From Flectonema sp. DT1601 (Eukaryota > Euglenozoa > Diplonemea > Diplonemida > Diplonemidae), in the NCBI GenBank assembly GCA_964019425.1, contig OZ025792.1:310001-374000 (forward strand): a stretch of DNA of 64,000 nucleotides, in the 5' to 3' direction. Below the pieces are notes generated by a model, which was given only the letters and a program-made list of their open reading frames with translations, had not been told where the DNA came from and made no database searches. Position 1 is the first letter of the stretch. Each line of letters starts with the position of its first letter. This document shows, piece after piece, positions 40,466 to 49,308 of this stretch. Made by a program: the position numbers and the translations under genes.

Positions 40466-41527
40466 CTACAGTTTAGATTTCTGTTCACTCATGAGGAGGG
40501 TACCTGCCCTTAAAAGGTCTGCAGAAAGATCCTCAAAAGATTCAAGACCAACAGACAAACGCAATAAAGTTTTTGGGATTGATTTGTCCCATCTGTACCT
40601 CCACTCAATTAACGACTCAACAGATCCAAGAGATGTTGCTGCGGTAATAATATTTAATTTACTAGGAAATGTTTCACCACCTTCAGGCGCAGCGACTTCA
40701 AAGGCTAAGACACCTCCAAAAGTTGACATGGTACGCAATGCTGTCTCATGTCCAGGATGACCTTTTAAAGATGGATGCCAAACCTTCGTGACAAATGATT
40801 GTGATGAGAGCCAAGCTGCGAGTCTAGTTGCTGTTCTACTCTGTTCTTCAATACGGATTTTAAGGGTCTTCAGACTACGAAGAAGTAACCAGGTATCAAG
40901 GGATCCAGGAGTGTTTCCTGCTATGACTCTGAAAGTGTATAATTTCTCAAGAGTATCTTTGTTTCCACAGGATACGATTCCTCCAACAGAGTCTGAGTGA
41001 CCATTCAAGAACTTTGTTGAACTGTGAACCACATAATCCGATCCTTGCAAAATAGGTTGCTGAACAGGAGCCGGAGCAAATGTCGCATCAGTGCAAACTA
41101 TTACACCCTCTGCAAGTGTTTTCTTAACAGCAGCAATATCAGTAATTTCACAATAAGGATTGTTTGGAGTCTCAAGCCAGCATACGTCACCAGCTCTAAG
41201 TGATGACTGTTCGACGACCTCAATTCCAAGCAAGTCAATAACCTGCTTTGTGCCATGGTATCCTTGTCCTACGCTAATTCTGGTAGGCTTTAATACTGAG
41301 AGAAGAGAATGAGCTGCTGCTTGTCCACTTGAGAACATTACGGATCCTTCAGCTGCGTCTAGCTTTGCGAGAATGCTTTCAACAGAGTCTCTGACATCGT
41401 GTGATCCTTTCATTCTCCAGTAGACCTTATCAGATGTGTTTTTGTACGTTGCTGATACTGTTAGCGGGTAAGCGACATCTGTAGCGTGACTCTGTCCTCC
41501 ATGAACACATATCGTTGAGGATGTCAT
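40466..41527 (-). CDS. Cys/Met-metabolism PLP enzyme (cystathionine gamma-lyase/synthase type)
   Basis: The 353-residue enzyme belongs to the fold-type I PLP family of cystathionine gamma-synthase, cystathionine gamma-lyase and methionine gamma-lyase. Visible marks are MFSSGQAAAHS (phosphate-binding loop), LETPNNPYCEITD, the PLP-Asp of CTDATFAPAPVQQP, the Schiff-base Lys in SSTKFLNGHSD and TPGSLDTWLLLRSLKTLKIR. The C-terminal domain ends LLRLSVGLESFEDL, typical of the family. It is slightly shorter than the usual 380-400 residues, mainly at the N-terminus. Likely role: trans-sulfuration or degradation of sulfur amino acids in the cytosol; which reaction is not decidable. An acceptor (AACTATGACAG) lies about 12 nt before the ATG. 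Confidence 0.85.
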   Translation of the reverse strand: MTSSTICVHGGQSHATDVAYPLTVSATYKNTSDKVYWRMKGSHDVRDSVESILAKLDAAEGSVMFSSGQAAAHSLLSVLKPTRISVGQGYHGTKQVIDLLGIEVVEQSSLRAGDVCWLETPNNPYCEITDIAAVKKTLAEGVIVCTDATFAPAPVQQPILQGSDYVVHSSTKFLNGHSDSVGGIVSCGNKDTLEKLYTFRVIAGNTPGSLDTWLLLRSLKTLKIRIEEQSRTATRLAAWLSSQSFVTKVWHPSLKGHPGHETALRTMSTFGGVLAFEVAAPEGGETFPSKLNIITAATSLGSVESLIEWRYRWDKSIPKTLLRLSVGLESFEDLSADLLRAGTLLMSEQKSKL

Positions 41528-41799
41528 AATTTGTTATGCCTGTCATAGTTAGCAGTGAATAGTATAAGATTTATAACCTACTGATGTCTGTTCACATGTT
41601 CTATCTCACAGTCAGTCTGCCATAGAATGACAAAACAATTGCAAAAGAATAACAAACTAATAGAAGTACCTAACTAGTTAGATCGGAAACAGAATTTAAG
41701 CCGAAATAAAACGACCATTTTGATAACAGAAACAAAACTTGATAATGATAGGAAGACTTACTTTTTGCCGTCTACTTTCAATACTACCGCTGAGCCGTT

Positions 41800-42665
41800 T
41801 CAAATTTCCCAATGCCTTTCAAAAGCATTGCTTATTTTGTGAATAAGACTGATGGGTGAGGTCTGTTTTTTTATATAATTTATTTAAAACAATTAATGAT
41901 GTTAAGTATAAATAGCATCATATGAAATGAAAAACATACCTCGTACTGAGTTATGCAGACTCTGTTGGTAACGTAATCTCCAAAACCTTCTTCGTCATCA
42001 GGCCAAACTGCGTTATCACGACACTGGACAACGAAGTATGCAACTGGGCCTCGTCCCTTATGAGTTGAATCAATCTCCTCTACTAGATCGTAAGGGTTTC
42101 TTGGTGTTAGTGACTCAGTGTTACACAGTCCGTATACCTGAGCATTTTCCGGTACCAATTGACGAACAGGATAATTCAACACCTTGAAAAGTGGTTGATC
42201 TGTCTCTGGATTAACAACCTTTCCCTGATCAATCAATTGTGATATGAGACCAGCAAAACGTTTAAAGGTACGAGGGATTCTGGTAGTAGGTGATACCTCT
42301 ATGGCCTTTTGTTTTATCGTATTTATGTATACTTGAACGTGACCTTCTTTACAAAGTGGCATGTCATATATTGCCAATAATGCTTGGTGGACGATGTCTG
42401 GTCTAAAGAGCCAGGTAGGCTGTCCTTTGGCGTCTAAAAAGTTTCCGTCTTTGTCGTGAGACAGAACTTGGTTCTTTCTTTTTCCAATATCGGTAATGGC
42501 AATTCCAGCACTCTCCAAAACAACTACTATCTTACCAGCTTCCTTCTTGCGTTTGATTTTGTTTTCAGCTACAGGAGCTTTTCTTTTCTCAACTTTCTGA
42601 TCCACGTCATTACTCTTCTTCTCCGGTTCACTCTTTTTGACAACTGTCTTCTTTTTGGTCGGCAT
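41800..42665 (-). CDS. EMG1: 18S rRNA pseudouridine N1-methyltransferase EMG1/NEP1, 2 exons
   Basis: Exons 42665-41940 and 41862-41800 give 262 residues. The 77-nt intron 41939-41863 runs GTATGT...AAACAG. The second exon supplies TSPISLIHKISNAFERHWEI, matching the family's C-terminal helix (PLSAALTCAKLT.AFE..W). Without it the SPOUT knot would be incomplete. Core motifs: VVLESAGIAI, RPDIVHQALLAIYDMPLCKEGHVQVYI, RIPRTFKRFAGLISQL. The N-terminal 45 residues are Lys-rich, suiting nucleolar import. It methylates a hypermodified pseudouridine in 18S rRNA and acts in small-subunit biogenesis. The ATG at 42665 follows the acceptor TTTCTCATCACAG by 13 nt. Confidence 0.92.
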
Positions 42666-42798
42666 GACAATTGACAATCTGTGATGAGAAATATAAATTC
42701 AATTCAAACAAAATGACTATCCCTGACATAAGCAGAAAGCAGTAGAGGAGGAGGAGGAAGGGTGGTGTAAATTAGTAGCCTACTCGGCCAACAATAAA

Positions 42799-45033
42799 TT
42801 ATTTAATTTCCAACAAAGAATCAACATCTCTTGCAATCCTAATACTGTCAGTCTTCGCAATTGATGTAAAGACTTGACCCTCTTCAACCACATCCAACGA
42901 ATAGTTATATTTAGATAAATGGCTTATAATCTGAGTCATCAATGGAACACGTGTCTGTTTAAGATCTAGTAATGATTGATAATTATGAAGGGTAGTAAGA
43001 GTATTAAAAAGCGACGATGCCGACGATTGATGTTCACACAAATCGTGATAACACCCGTCATGGATGTCTTGTAGAAGAGATGAGTGTACAGTTTTACAAT
43101 TTAAAGAAATTTCTGATATTTCAGAGGAAATTAAATGTATGCAAGAAGGCATAGTAGACAGCCTTATCGATTCGAACACGTGAAGACTATCATCAACGCA
43201 GAGACACATATCAAGAAGACTACTTCCATAAACAATCATCGATTGCTTGTCTACTAGGTAGCTCTTGCAGTGTTCACTTCCAATCCAAAGGCAGTCCACA
43301 ACCAATATTATTATCCATTTCCTCTCTGACTCTTTCCACCGAGCTTTTGTTGCACTTCCTCGATGAATAAAATCAACCAATTCGTGTAAGTGATTTTTAT
43401 CTTTATCGCAGACTGGTTTATTCGTGAGCACACTTCGGATCGCACCCATCAACGCAATTCCTTTTTTATAGCTCTTTGTTAGCTCCAGTTCAATTCCGTC
43501 TTCCAGGTTATGTTCCAGATGATAATACCCAAGAAGAGTGTTCCATTCATCAGATGTAATTTCACTACTTTGAAAGCGGATGTATGCCTCGAAGAGTACG
43601 TCTTTCAGGTCTCGACCGAGTAGCTCACAGGAGTGTTTGAGCCAATGACTTGTAATCTTATCAACAATTGTACTGATCTCTGCCGATGCAGGTAATTGAA
43701 CAACGCATGCCTTCAGTGCTATTTTAACATCATACGACGAGCTGTTACAGCATCCTAATTGATTTAATAATTTCAGTCTATCACAGATAACTAAATAATC
43801 ATTTCTCTTAACAGAAAGATTCTGAGCAAGTTGCCCAGCTATTTCTGTAACTGATATGCATCGGGGAAGCTCAATTCGAAGTGTTTCGATATTTATGTCT
43901 TTTGATGTGAGATTTGAATGTGAACCACCTAACACATGTAACAATCGGTTCCGAATATTTAATTCATAATGATGTAACGTTTCATGTTCGATACAGGCTT
44001 GTTCAAAATCTTGTTCCAATTCAGGGTGAAGAATCGTAACAAGTGGCTCTAAGTACATCTGCTGACTTACAACATCATTACTATGAACATAAACAAATTG
44101 TGTTATAGATTCTAAACACGTCGGGTATCCACCAAGCTGCAGTGAATCACAATATTGTTTTTGATATTCAATCGGAGCGACGATGATTATTTTCAAATTC
44201 GGATTCTCTGTTTTTATAGGAATCCTCGTAGCACTACTGCTGTAAGAAGAGTTTAAAGAAAGTCTAACAAGTAGTCGTGTTATAAATGATTGATTGCTGC
44301 ATTGATTTACATATTCTGGTGAAATAGAATCCAAGTCTGCTCCGACGTACTCTCCGTGTGTAAGTAACCAGTCAATAACTCTCTCTTGATCTGACGTTAT
44401 CAAAGGATATCTTGTACTGCAACATTGTTGTACTAAATTTATCTTCTGCACAAGTTCTGTAACAGCTGGTGGGCAGTGAGCCGTTCCGAGTAGCTCTCCT
44501 GGCCAAAGTCTCGTTGTGATTGAAGACGTGTTATTAGATAAGAGATCTGAGTAGGTTATTGATGGTAAAAAACTAAAATATTGTTGTCTGAGAGAATCAA
44601 TACAGGTTTGCATTATATCAGAAAACTTAGAATGGTTTCCAAAGAGAGGTGCGTATGTGATATCTGAAGCAGTCACCAGACAGTTTAAAATTAAATACTT
44701 TCTGACCTCACTAAGATGCCGAAGATCTTTCGCGTATGTGTGAAGTTCATCAGCTGTAGTTAAAGGATGTGTTTGAGCTCTTTTTAGTTTACTTCCAAGC
44801 AATTCCAATTCACCGATCCTCCCCTGCCACAGTCTTGTATATATCTCAGCTAACGCCATTACTAAACATTCTGTTGATCTACGAGGTGTTTGATGATTAC
44901 TTCCAGCAATATCATTAATAAACATCAACATATCAGTCGTTTCTTCACTTGAGATTGTTGACTGCATTATTTCTCTTATATTATTCTTAACAAGACACGC
45001 AGAATCAGGAATGAACACCGACATTGAAGGCAT
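42799..45033 (-). CDS. 744-residue helical protein, unknown
   Basis: A long intact frame whose first ATG after a plausible acceptor (TATTTCCCAAG) is at 45033, giving MPSMSVFIPDSACLV. It is largely alpha-helical by composition, rich in Leu, Ser and Ile, and has no signal peptide, TM or motif I can name. Evenly spread Cys and His do not form clear zinc sites. The length and helical repeats would suit a large-complex subunit or scaffold, but that is speculation. It lies upstream of EMG1, with only about 115 nt between its stop codon and the EMG1 splice site. Confidence 0.7.
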   Translation of the reverse strand: MPSMSVFIPDSACLVKNNIREIMQSTISSEETTDMLMFINDIAGSNHQTPRRSTECLVMALAEIYTRLWQGRIGELELLGSKLKRAQTHPLTTADELHTYAKDLRHLSEVRKYLILNCLVTASDITYAPLFGNHSKFSDIMQTCIDSLRQQYFSFLPSITYSDLLSNNTSSITTRLWPGELLGTAHCPPAVTELVQKINLVQQCCSTRYPLITSDQERVIDWLLTHGEYVGADLDSISPEYVNQCSNQSFITRLLVRLSLNSSYSSSATRIPIKTENPNLKIIIVAPIEYQKQYCDSLQLGGYPTCLESITQFVYVHSNDVVSQQMYLEPLVTILHPELEQDFEQACIEHETLHHYELNIRNRLLHVLGGSHSNLTSKDINIETLRIELPRCISVTEIAGQLAQNLSVKRNDYLVICDRLKLLNQLGCCNSSSYDVKIALKACVVQLPASAEISTIVDKITSHWLKHSCELLGRDLKDVLFEAYIRFQSSEITSDEWNTLLGYYHLEHNLEDGIELELTKSYKKGIALMGAIRSVLTNKPVCDKDKNHLHELVDFIHRGSATKARWKESERKWIIILVVDCLWIGSEHCKSYLVDKQSMIVYGSSLLDMCLCVDDSLHVFESIRLSTMPSCIHLISSEISEISLNCKTVHSSLLQDIHDGCYHDLCEHQSSASSLFNTLTTLHNYQSLLDLKQTRVPLMTQIISHLSKYNYSLDVVEEGQVFTSIAKTDSIRIARDVDSLLEIK

Positions 45034-45105
45034 TATGTGTAAGAATCTCTTGGGAAATATATATTCATACAATCAGTTACTAAGGGGATTAGCTTTTTGT
45101 TTCGT

Positions 45106-45850
45106 TGAACGCACGGTGGAAATATAAATCAGATCACAAGAAATAGCTGCTTTTAATACTTCTCAATACTTTCTTTCCCCTACCGGAAAAAAAAAAAAAA
45201 AAAAAAAAGAGGGGGGGAAAAGTGGTTAGAATGCGTTTTACATCATGCTTTTCGAAGTATGATAAATAAATTGTCACCCCATTTTTACTAGGGTGAAAAA
45301 GTTTTTTTTTTTTTTTGTTTTTTTAGGGAGGCTGACAAGTTCAAAACAAGATGAGTGTTCCCAGTCTGAAAAAAGGAGGTAATTTATGTTTTGTTGAACA
45401 AACAGAGGAAAATAAATCATGACCTCAACAAACAACTGTTTTTTAATCTCAATTTCTTCCCCCCGACTAAAAAAAAAAAAAAAAAAAAAAACAGGAGGGG
45501 AAAAAAATAGTGTCGCTTGTTTTAAAAACGAGCGGACATGGATTTCTCCTTCAGGATTTTTCATTTAAGAAAAGGGATGTTAGCGAACGTTAGTTTGACA
45601 CGTTTATTTATTTTTCACAGGAAAAGGAACGAAGTATGTTTGTCGATTAGAATGCGTTTTAAATTATGCTATTCGAAGTATGAGAAATTGGCCATCCCAC
45701 TTTTACCAGAGTGAAAAAAGTTTTTTTTTTTCAAGACTTTCTTCAACGAGATTGGTCACATACAGAAAGCATTGATTTGTAAGTAAAAAAAACTTCACAG
45801 AAAGGCTGACGATTTCAAATCAAGATGAGTGTTACCAGTCTGAAATCGCT
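45106..45850. repeat. Interrupted direct duplication upstream of the 744-residue gene
   Basis: Two copies of a segment (about 45106-45370 and 45389-45846) share, in order: GTTGAAC...GGAAA-TAAATCA, a poly-A run, GGTTAGAATGCGTTTTA / GATTAGAATGCGTTTTA, a GCTxTTCGAAGTATGA block, TTTTTAC-AG-GTGAAAAA, a poly-T run, GGCTGAC, and AAGATGAGTGTT-CCAGTCTGAAA. The second copy carries extra insertions of about 100 and 60 nt. Non-coding. Confidence 0.75.
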
Positions 45851-46097
45851 TTCATTCACAACTACAATTAAAAAAGAAACAAAAAAAAGAGTGACGTTTA
45901 TGAAAAGACTGGAGAGGGAATAAAAAAATATGTATACGGGGAGCTAATTTGCATCTATATTTAGAAGTTATTTTTGCTAAAAGAAAAACAAAAACGAAAC
46001 CAACTCTTTTAGATCGCCATACCGTAAGGTTAAAGTGGAGAATAGAAGAAAAAAACAATTAAATCGAATCTTCCAATATTATATAAAAGAAAAACAA

Positions 46098-47690
46098 CTA
46101 ATCTTGAATTACACCATTGATAGTGAGGTAATCAGAAGGATTGCTGCCTGCCCACGGATCAGGTCCGATGGGGTTCGGAAATTTTGGAAGCCCTCTGTTA
46201 TCTTGCTTTAAAGGAGTCAAATCGCTGGTTAAAACCAACCACTCCATGAGAGATGCAGAGAGCTCGTCTCTCAATTTTGTATAGTCTGCTGAGAAGTACA
46301 CGTTTTTAGTCTCTCTTGGATCGCTAACTAAATCATAAAGCTCACTGACACCTGTTGGTCTATAAACTAACTTTGCAGTGGTATTGCGAATCATTGTAGC
46401 TCTTGGTGATCCATTATCACCAACTTGCTTTTCTTCTTGTCCTCTTGGACAGTACAGTCCCTTTGGACAGCTTCTGGTACACTCATCAGATTCAATAGCA
46501 ATTTCATTCTTAAAGTGAAAACCTCCTTCACTGTAGACGAAACGAGACATGTCACCCTCAACACCTTTGATGACAATGTCTTTTAAGCTCTTTGAGAATC
46601 TAACAAAAGGATCAGTGATGTTCGCTAAATCAAGCATCGTCTCAAGAATATCAGCTGTCTGTACAGGTGCTAATGACACATGACCTTTGACACCACCTGG
46701 TATTCTAACAACTAGAGGAACATGAGTAAGAACATCAGCAAGAGATCCAGGCCATTTCTCAACGAGTCCGTAGTCACCACCAAAATCACCATGGTCGGAT
46801 GAAAAGAACACAGCAGTGCGATCTTTAAGACCTGATTCTTCAATTCCTTTTAACAATTGTCCAAATATCCAATCTGTGTATGCAATCATACCTAAGTAAA
46901 CTGATTGGATTTTATAAAAAGTATCTTCTGTAAGTGAAGTTAAGTTCCTCCAATGAGGTATCCCATTCTTATCACCCATGTAGACAGGCATACCAGGGAT
47001 ATTACGAGGTCTGAGAGTAACGTACTTCCTAACTTCTGCAGGTGGGAATCTGTTGTGCCACTCAGCAGGAGCTCCATAAGGTGGGTGGGCACCTCTACTC
47101 GGGAGGAAGATGAGGAAAGGTTCTGGAGGAGAATTCTTCATCCACTTTACAGCATCAAGAACTCCATCGTAATCCTGACTTTGAGTACTGTTTCCTGGTG
47201 TCTCTGATCCAGTGTTCAGAAATGAGAAGAACCCAGCCTCTGGATAATTAAAAGCATTTGATCCACTTGGGTATCCAATACCTCCTTTCCATTCACTCAC
47301 AGAAAGGTTAAACGCCGTCGCAGACAAAGCATCATTCTTTCCGTACCATTTGACGTGGTATCCATTGTCCTTTAATATTCTAAAGTAATTTTGTTCATAA
47401 TCTTGAACTAAATGAGTCTGTGTTCTGTGTCCTCCAACATGCATGTATCTTCCTGTTAACATCGTACAACGTGATGGACTGCATTGAGTGTGCATTACGT
47501 GTGCTTGAGCAAATCGAGTCCCTTCTGCTGCAAAAGAATCCAAATTAGGAGACACTCCCGGAACCTTTAATCCGTAACTGTTGTAACTCTCAGCTCTCAA
47601 TGTGTCGGGGAAGGAGAATACAAAGTTCATCCTCTGCGCATTCTCAGCCGCTACACCGGATGTTAGCAACAGGGCGATAGCTGCTTTCAT
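46098..47690 (-). CDS. Secreted sulfatase (formylglycine type)
   Basis: The 530-residue protein has a signal peptide (about 1-15) and a sulfatase fold. The formylglycine motif is C-S-P-S-R in HTQCSPSRCTMLTGR; the metal-ligand region is FSFPDTLRAES near the N-terminus, and the second metal cluster is FFSSDHGDFGGDYGLVEKW. The C-terminal part contains the usual SELYDLVSDPRETKNV strand. Its closest flavour is the iduronate-2-sulfatase/choline-sulfatase-like group. The enzyme probably hydrolyses sulfate esters in a lysosome-like compartment or outside the cell, supplying sulfate or sugars together with the GH5 enzyme elsewhere in the window. Activity requires a formylglycine-generating enzyme encoded elsewhere. 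The ATG lies 15 nt after the acceptor CAATTCATTAG. No intron. Confidence 0.9.
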   Translation of the reverse strand: MKAAIALLLTSGVAAENAQRMNFVFSFPDTLRAESYNSYGLKVPGVSPNLDSFAAEGTRFAQAHVMHTQCSPSRCTMLTGRYMHVGGHRTQTHLVQDYEQNYFRILKDNGYHVKWYGKNDALSATAFNLSVSEWKGGIGYPSGSNAFNYPEAGFFSFLNTGSETPGNSTQSQDYDGVLDAVKWMKNSPPEPFLIFLPSRGAHPPYGAPAEWHNRFPPAEVRKYVTLRPRNIPGMPVYMGDKNGIPHWRNLTSLTEDTFYKIQSVYLGMIAYTDWIFGQLLKGIEESGLKDRTAVFFSSDHGDFGGDYGLVEKWPGSLADVLTHVPLVVRIPGGVKGHVSLAPVQTADILETMLDLANITDPFVRFSKSLKDIVIKGVEGDMSRFVYSEGGFHFKNEIAIESDECTRSCPKGLYCPRGQEEKQVGDNGSPRATMIRNTTAKLVYRPTGVSELYDLVSDPRETKNVYFSADYTKLRDELSASLMEWLVLTSDLTPLKQDNRGLPKFPNPIGPDPWAGSNPSDYLTINGVIQD

Positions 47691-47705
47691 GTTGAAGTAT
47701 TTCTC

Positions 47706-48127
47706 CTAATGAATTGAGGTTTTATAAAACAGTATTGCCATTAATGTTAACTATCGCAGTGTTGTGATGGAATTCATGTTTAGTTGAATCTATGAGGAAA
47801 ATAAAATATAAAATAAAGTCGTCGGAAAAAGATATTTAAAACAAATTACCTTCAGGTCCGCGTGAACTACGAACGAATAGAATTTTATGATACATGGCCG
47901 CACGCAATGAGATTGACAGAGAAATAATTGCGACAAAACAGAGATCGGAAGTGGTTCGCTAAAATGAGCAAACCTGTCATCAAATACGAGCGCCTTTACA
48001 AGTTTAGTTAGCGTAGTACAAGCTGGGTCACACACCCCAACGTGGTTGTGCGAAAAAAAATGATCTCTCAAAACACCTGAGGGATGATAAAGGTCACAGA
48101 GGCAATTTATATAAAAAATAAAACAAC

Positions 48128-48158
<31 letters not shown>

Positions 48159-48488
48159 CACGCAAGGTCGGAAAATACGAAAAGGAGAAGAAAAATTATC
48201 ATCATTTGAGCTAATAATAGCAATGCGCTCACCTGACTGGACCTGACTGGATGTATGCTTTATTATTATTACAGATGCAGTTAATACATCGGCTTGGATA
48301 AGAAAGGATGACTGAGACGCCATTAATACAAAAAGGAAGACTCGTGAAAATAATAATTAAACACCGTCAAAATACCCTGTTATCAGAAAAAATATTACGT
48401 CGTCAAATTCCCACATTTACAAAATAAAAATTAAAATTTAAAAAAAAAAAAAAAAGGAGAGAGGAATGCACAATGCGCAATCTCAACA

Positions 48489-48519
<31 letters not shown>

Positions 48520-49308
48520 CTGAATCAGATGGAATAACTGAAGGTACTGCGACAGTAACAATTTTTAAATCCCTGAAATATCATATTAACGTGATGGGTT
48601 GGTTTCTTTTTTTTTTTTTTTTTTCGAAGATTGAATTGAAAAGCTCTAACTACATATTACATCATTGAAACAGCAACATAAGTAGACCCTTTTTGTAAAA
48701 ACAGGTCAGAAAAAAAAAAAAAAAAAAAAGAAACCTAAACATCATCATAGTCAGATATTCTCTGCACGGATAATAATAAAACAAAAAAATAAAATAATAA
48801 TAGCACTCACAAATGAAAAAAAAAGACGTTAATTACTTTACATTAATACGCATTTAATCCCCACTAATAAGAAGGATAAAAATAATATTAAGCTAAAACT
48901 GACACAGGAGATACTACCTGACAGCATCAGAACAGAAACCTGTATCTCCCTACAGTAATCGACCAGCTATATTCTCCCTGCAGTAATCGACAATAAGACC
49001 ATATGCTACATTAACATTAATCATAAAGGTTAGTGATGTTCTTTTTTTTGTCGCTACTATCTTATAGCGTGCGTTACTCTGATTAAATGAATCTCAAATT
49101 ACTCGTTTTTTTTTTTATTTAGATGAATAGAGATAATAAAAAAAAAAAAAACTAATGAGCTTACACTTATTTTTTTTTTCTTATATTTAAAAACAAGTGG
49201 ATGCAAAACACCTGATACGTTTATTGGTTTTCTTGATAGAATCAGATCGTTTTTTTTTTTTTTGTTTCTTCTCGTTTTTTTTACCAGAACCATAATATTC
49301 AAAGGTTT
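47706..49308. other. Gene-free tract with many A runs
   Basis: About 1.6 kb. One 177-codon frame (47790-48323) is interrupted by a poly-Phe run and is not credible as a whole. Its first 31 codons end in a good donor (CAG|GTGAGC near 48226), but no matching exon is found. A short duplication (CTCCCTACAGTAATCGAC / CTCCCTGCAGTAATCGAC) lies at about 48945-48990, and CCTGACTGGA is doubled at 48232-48251. Confidence 0.5.

Noticed and set aside
47790-48323. 177-codon frame beginning MASQSSFLIQADV
   Set aside because: It runs through a long poly-Phe stretch made by an A run on the plus strand. The first 31 codons end in a good donor, but no acceptor exon continuing them was found, and splicing to the sulfatase acceptor gives the wrong frame.
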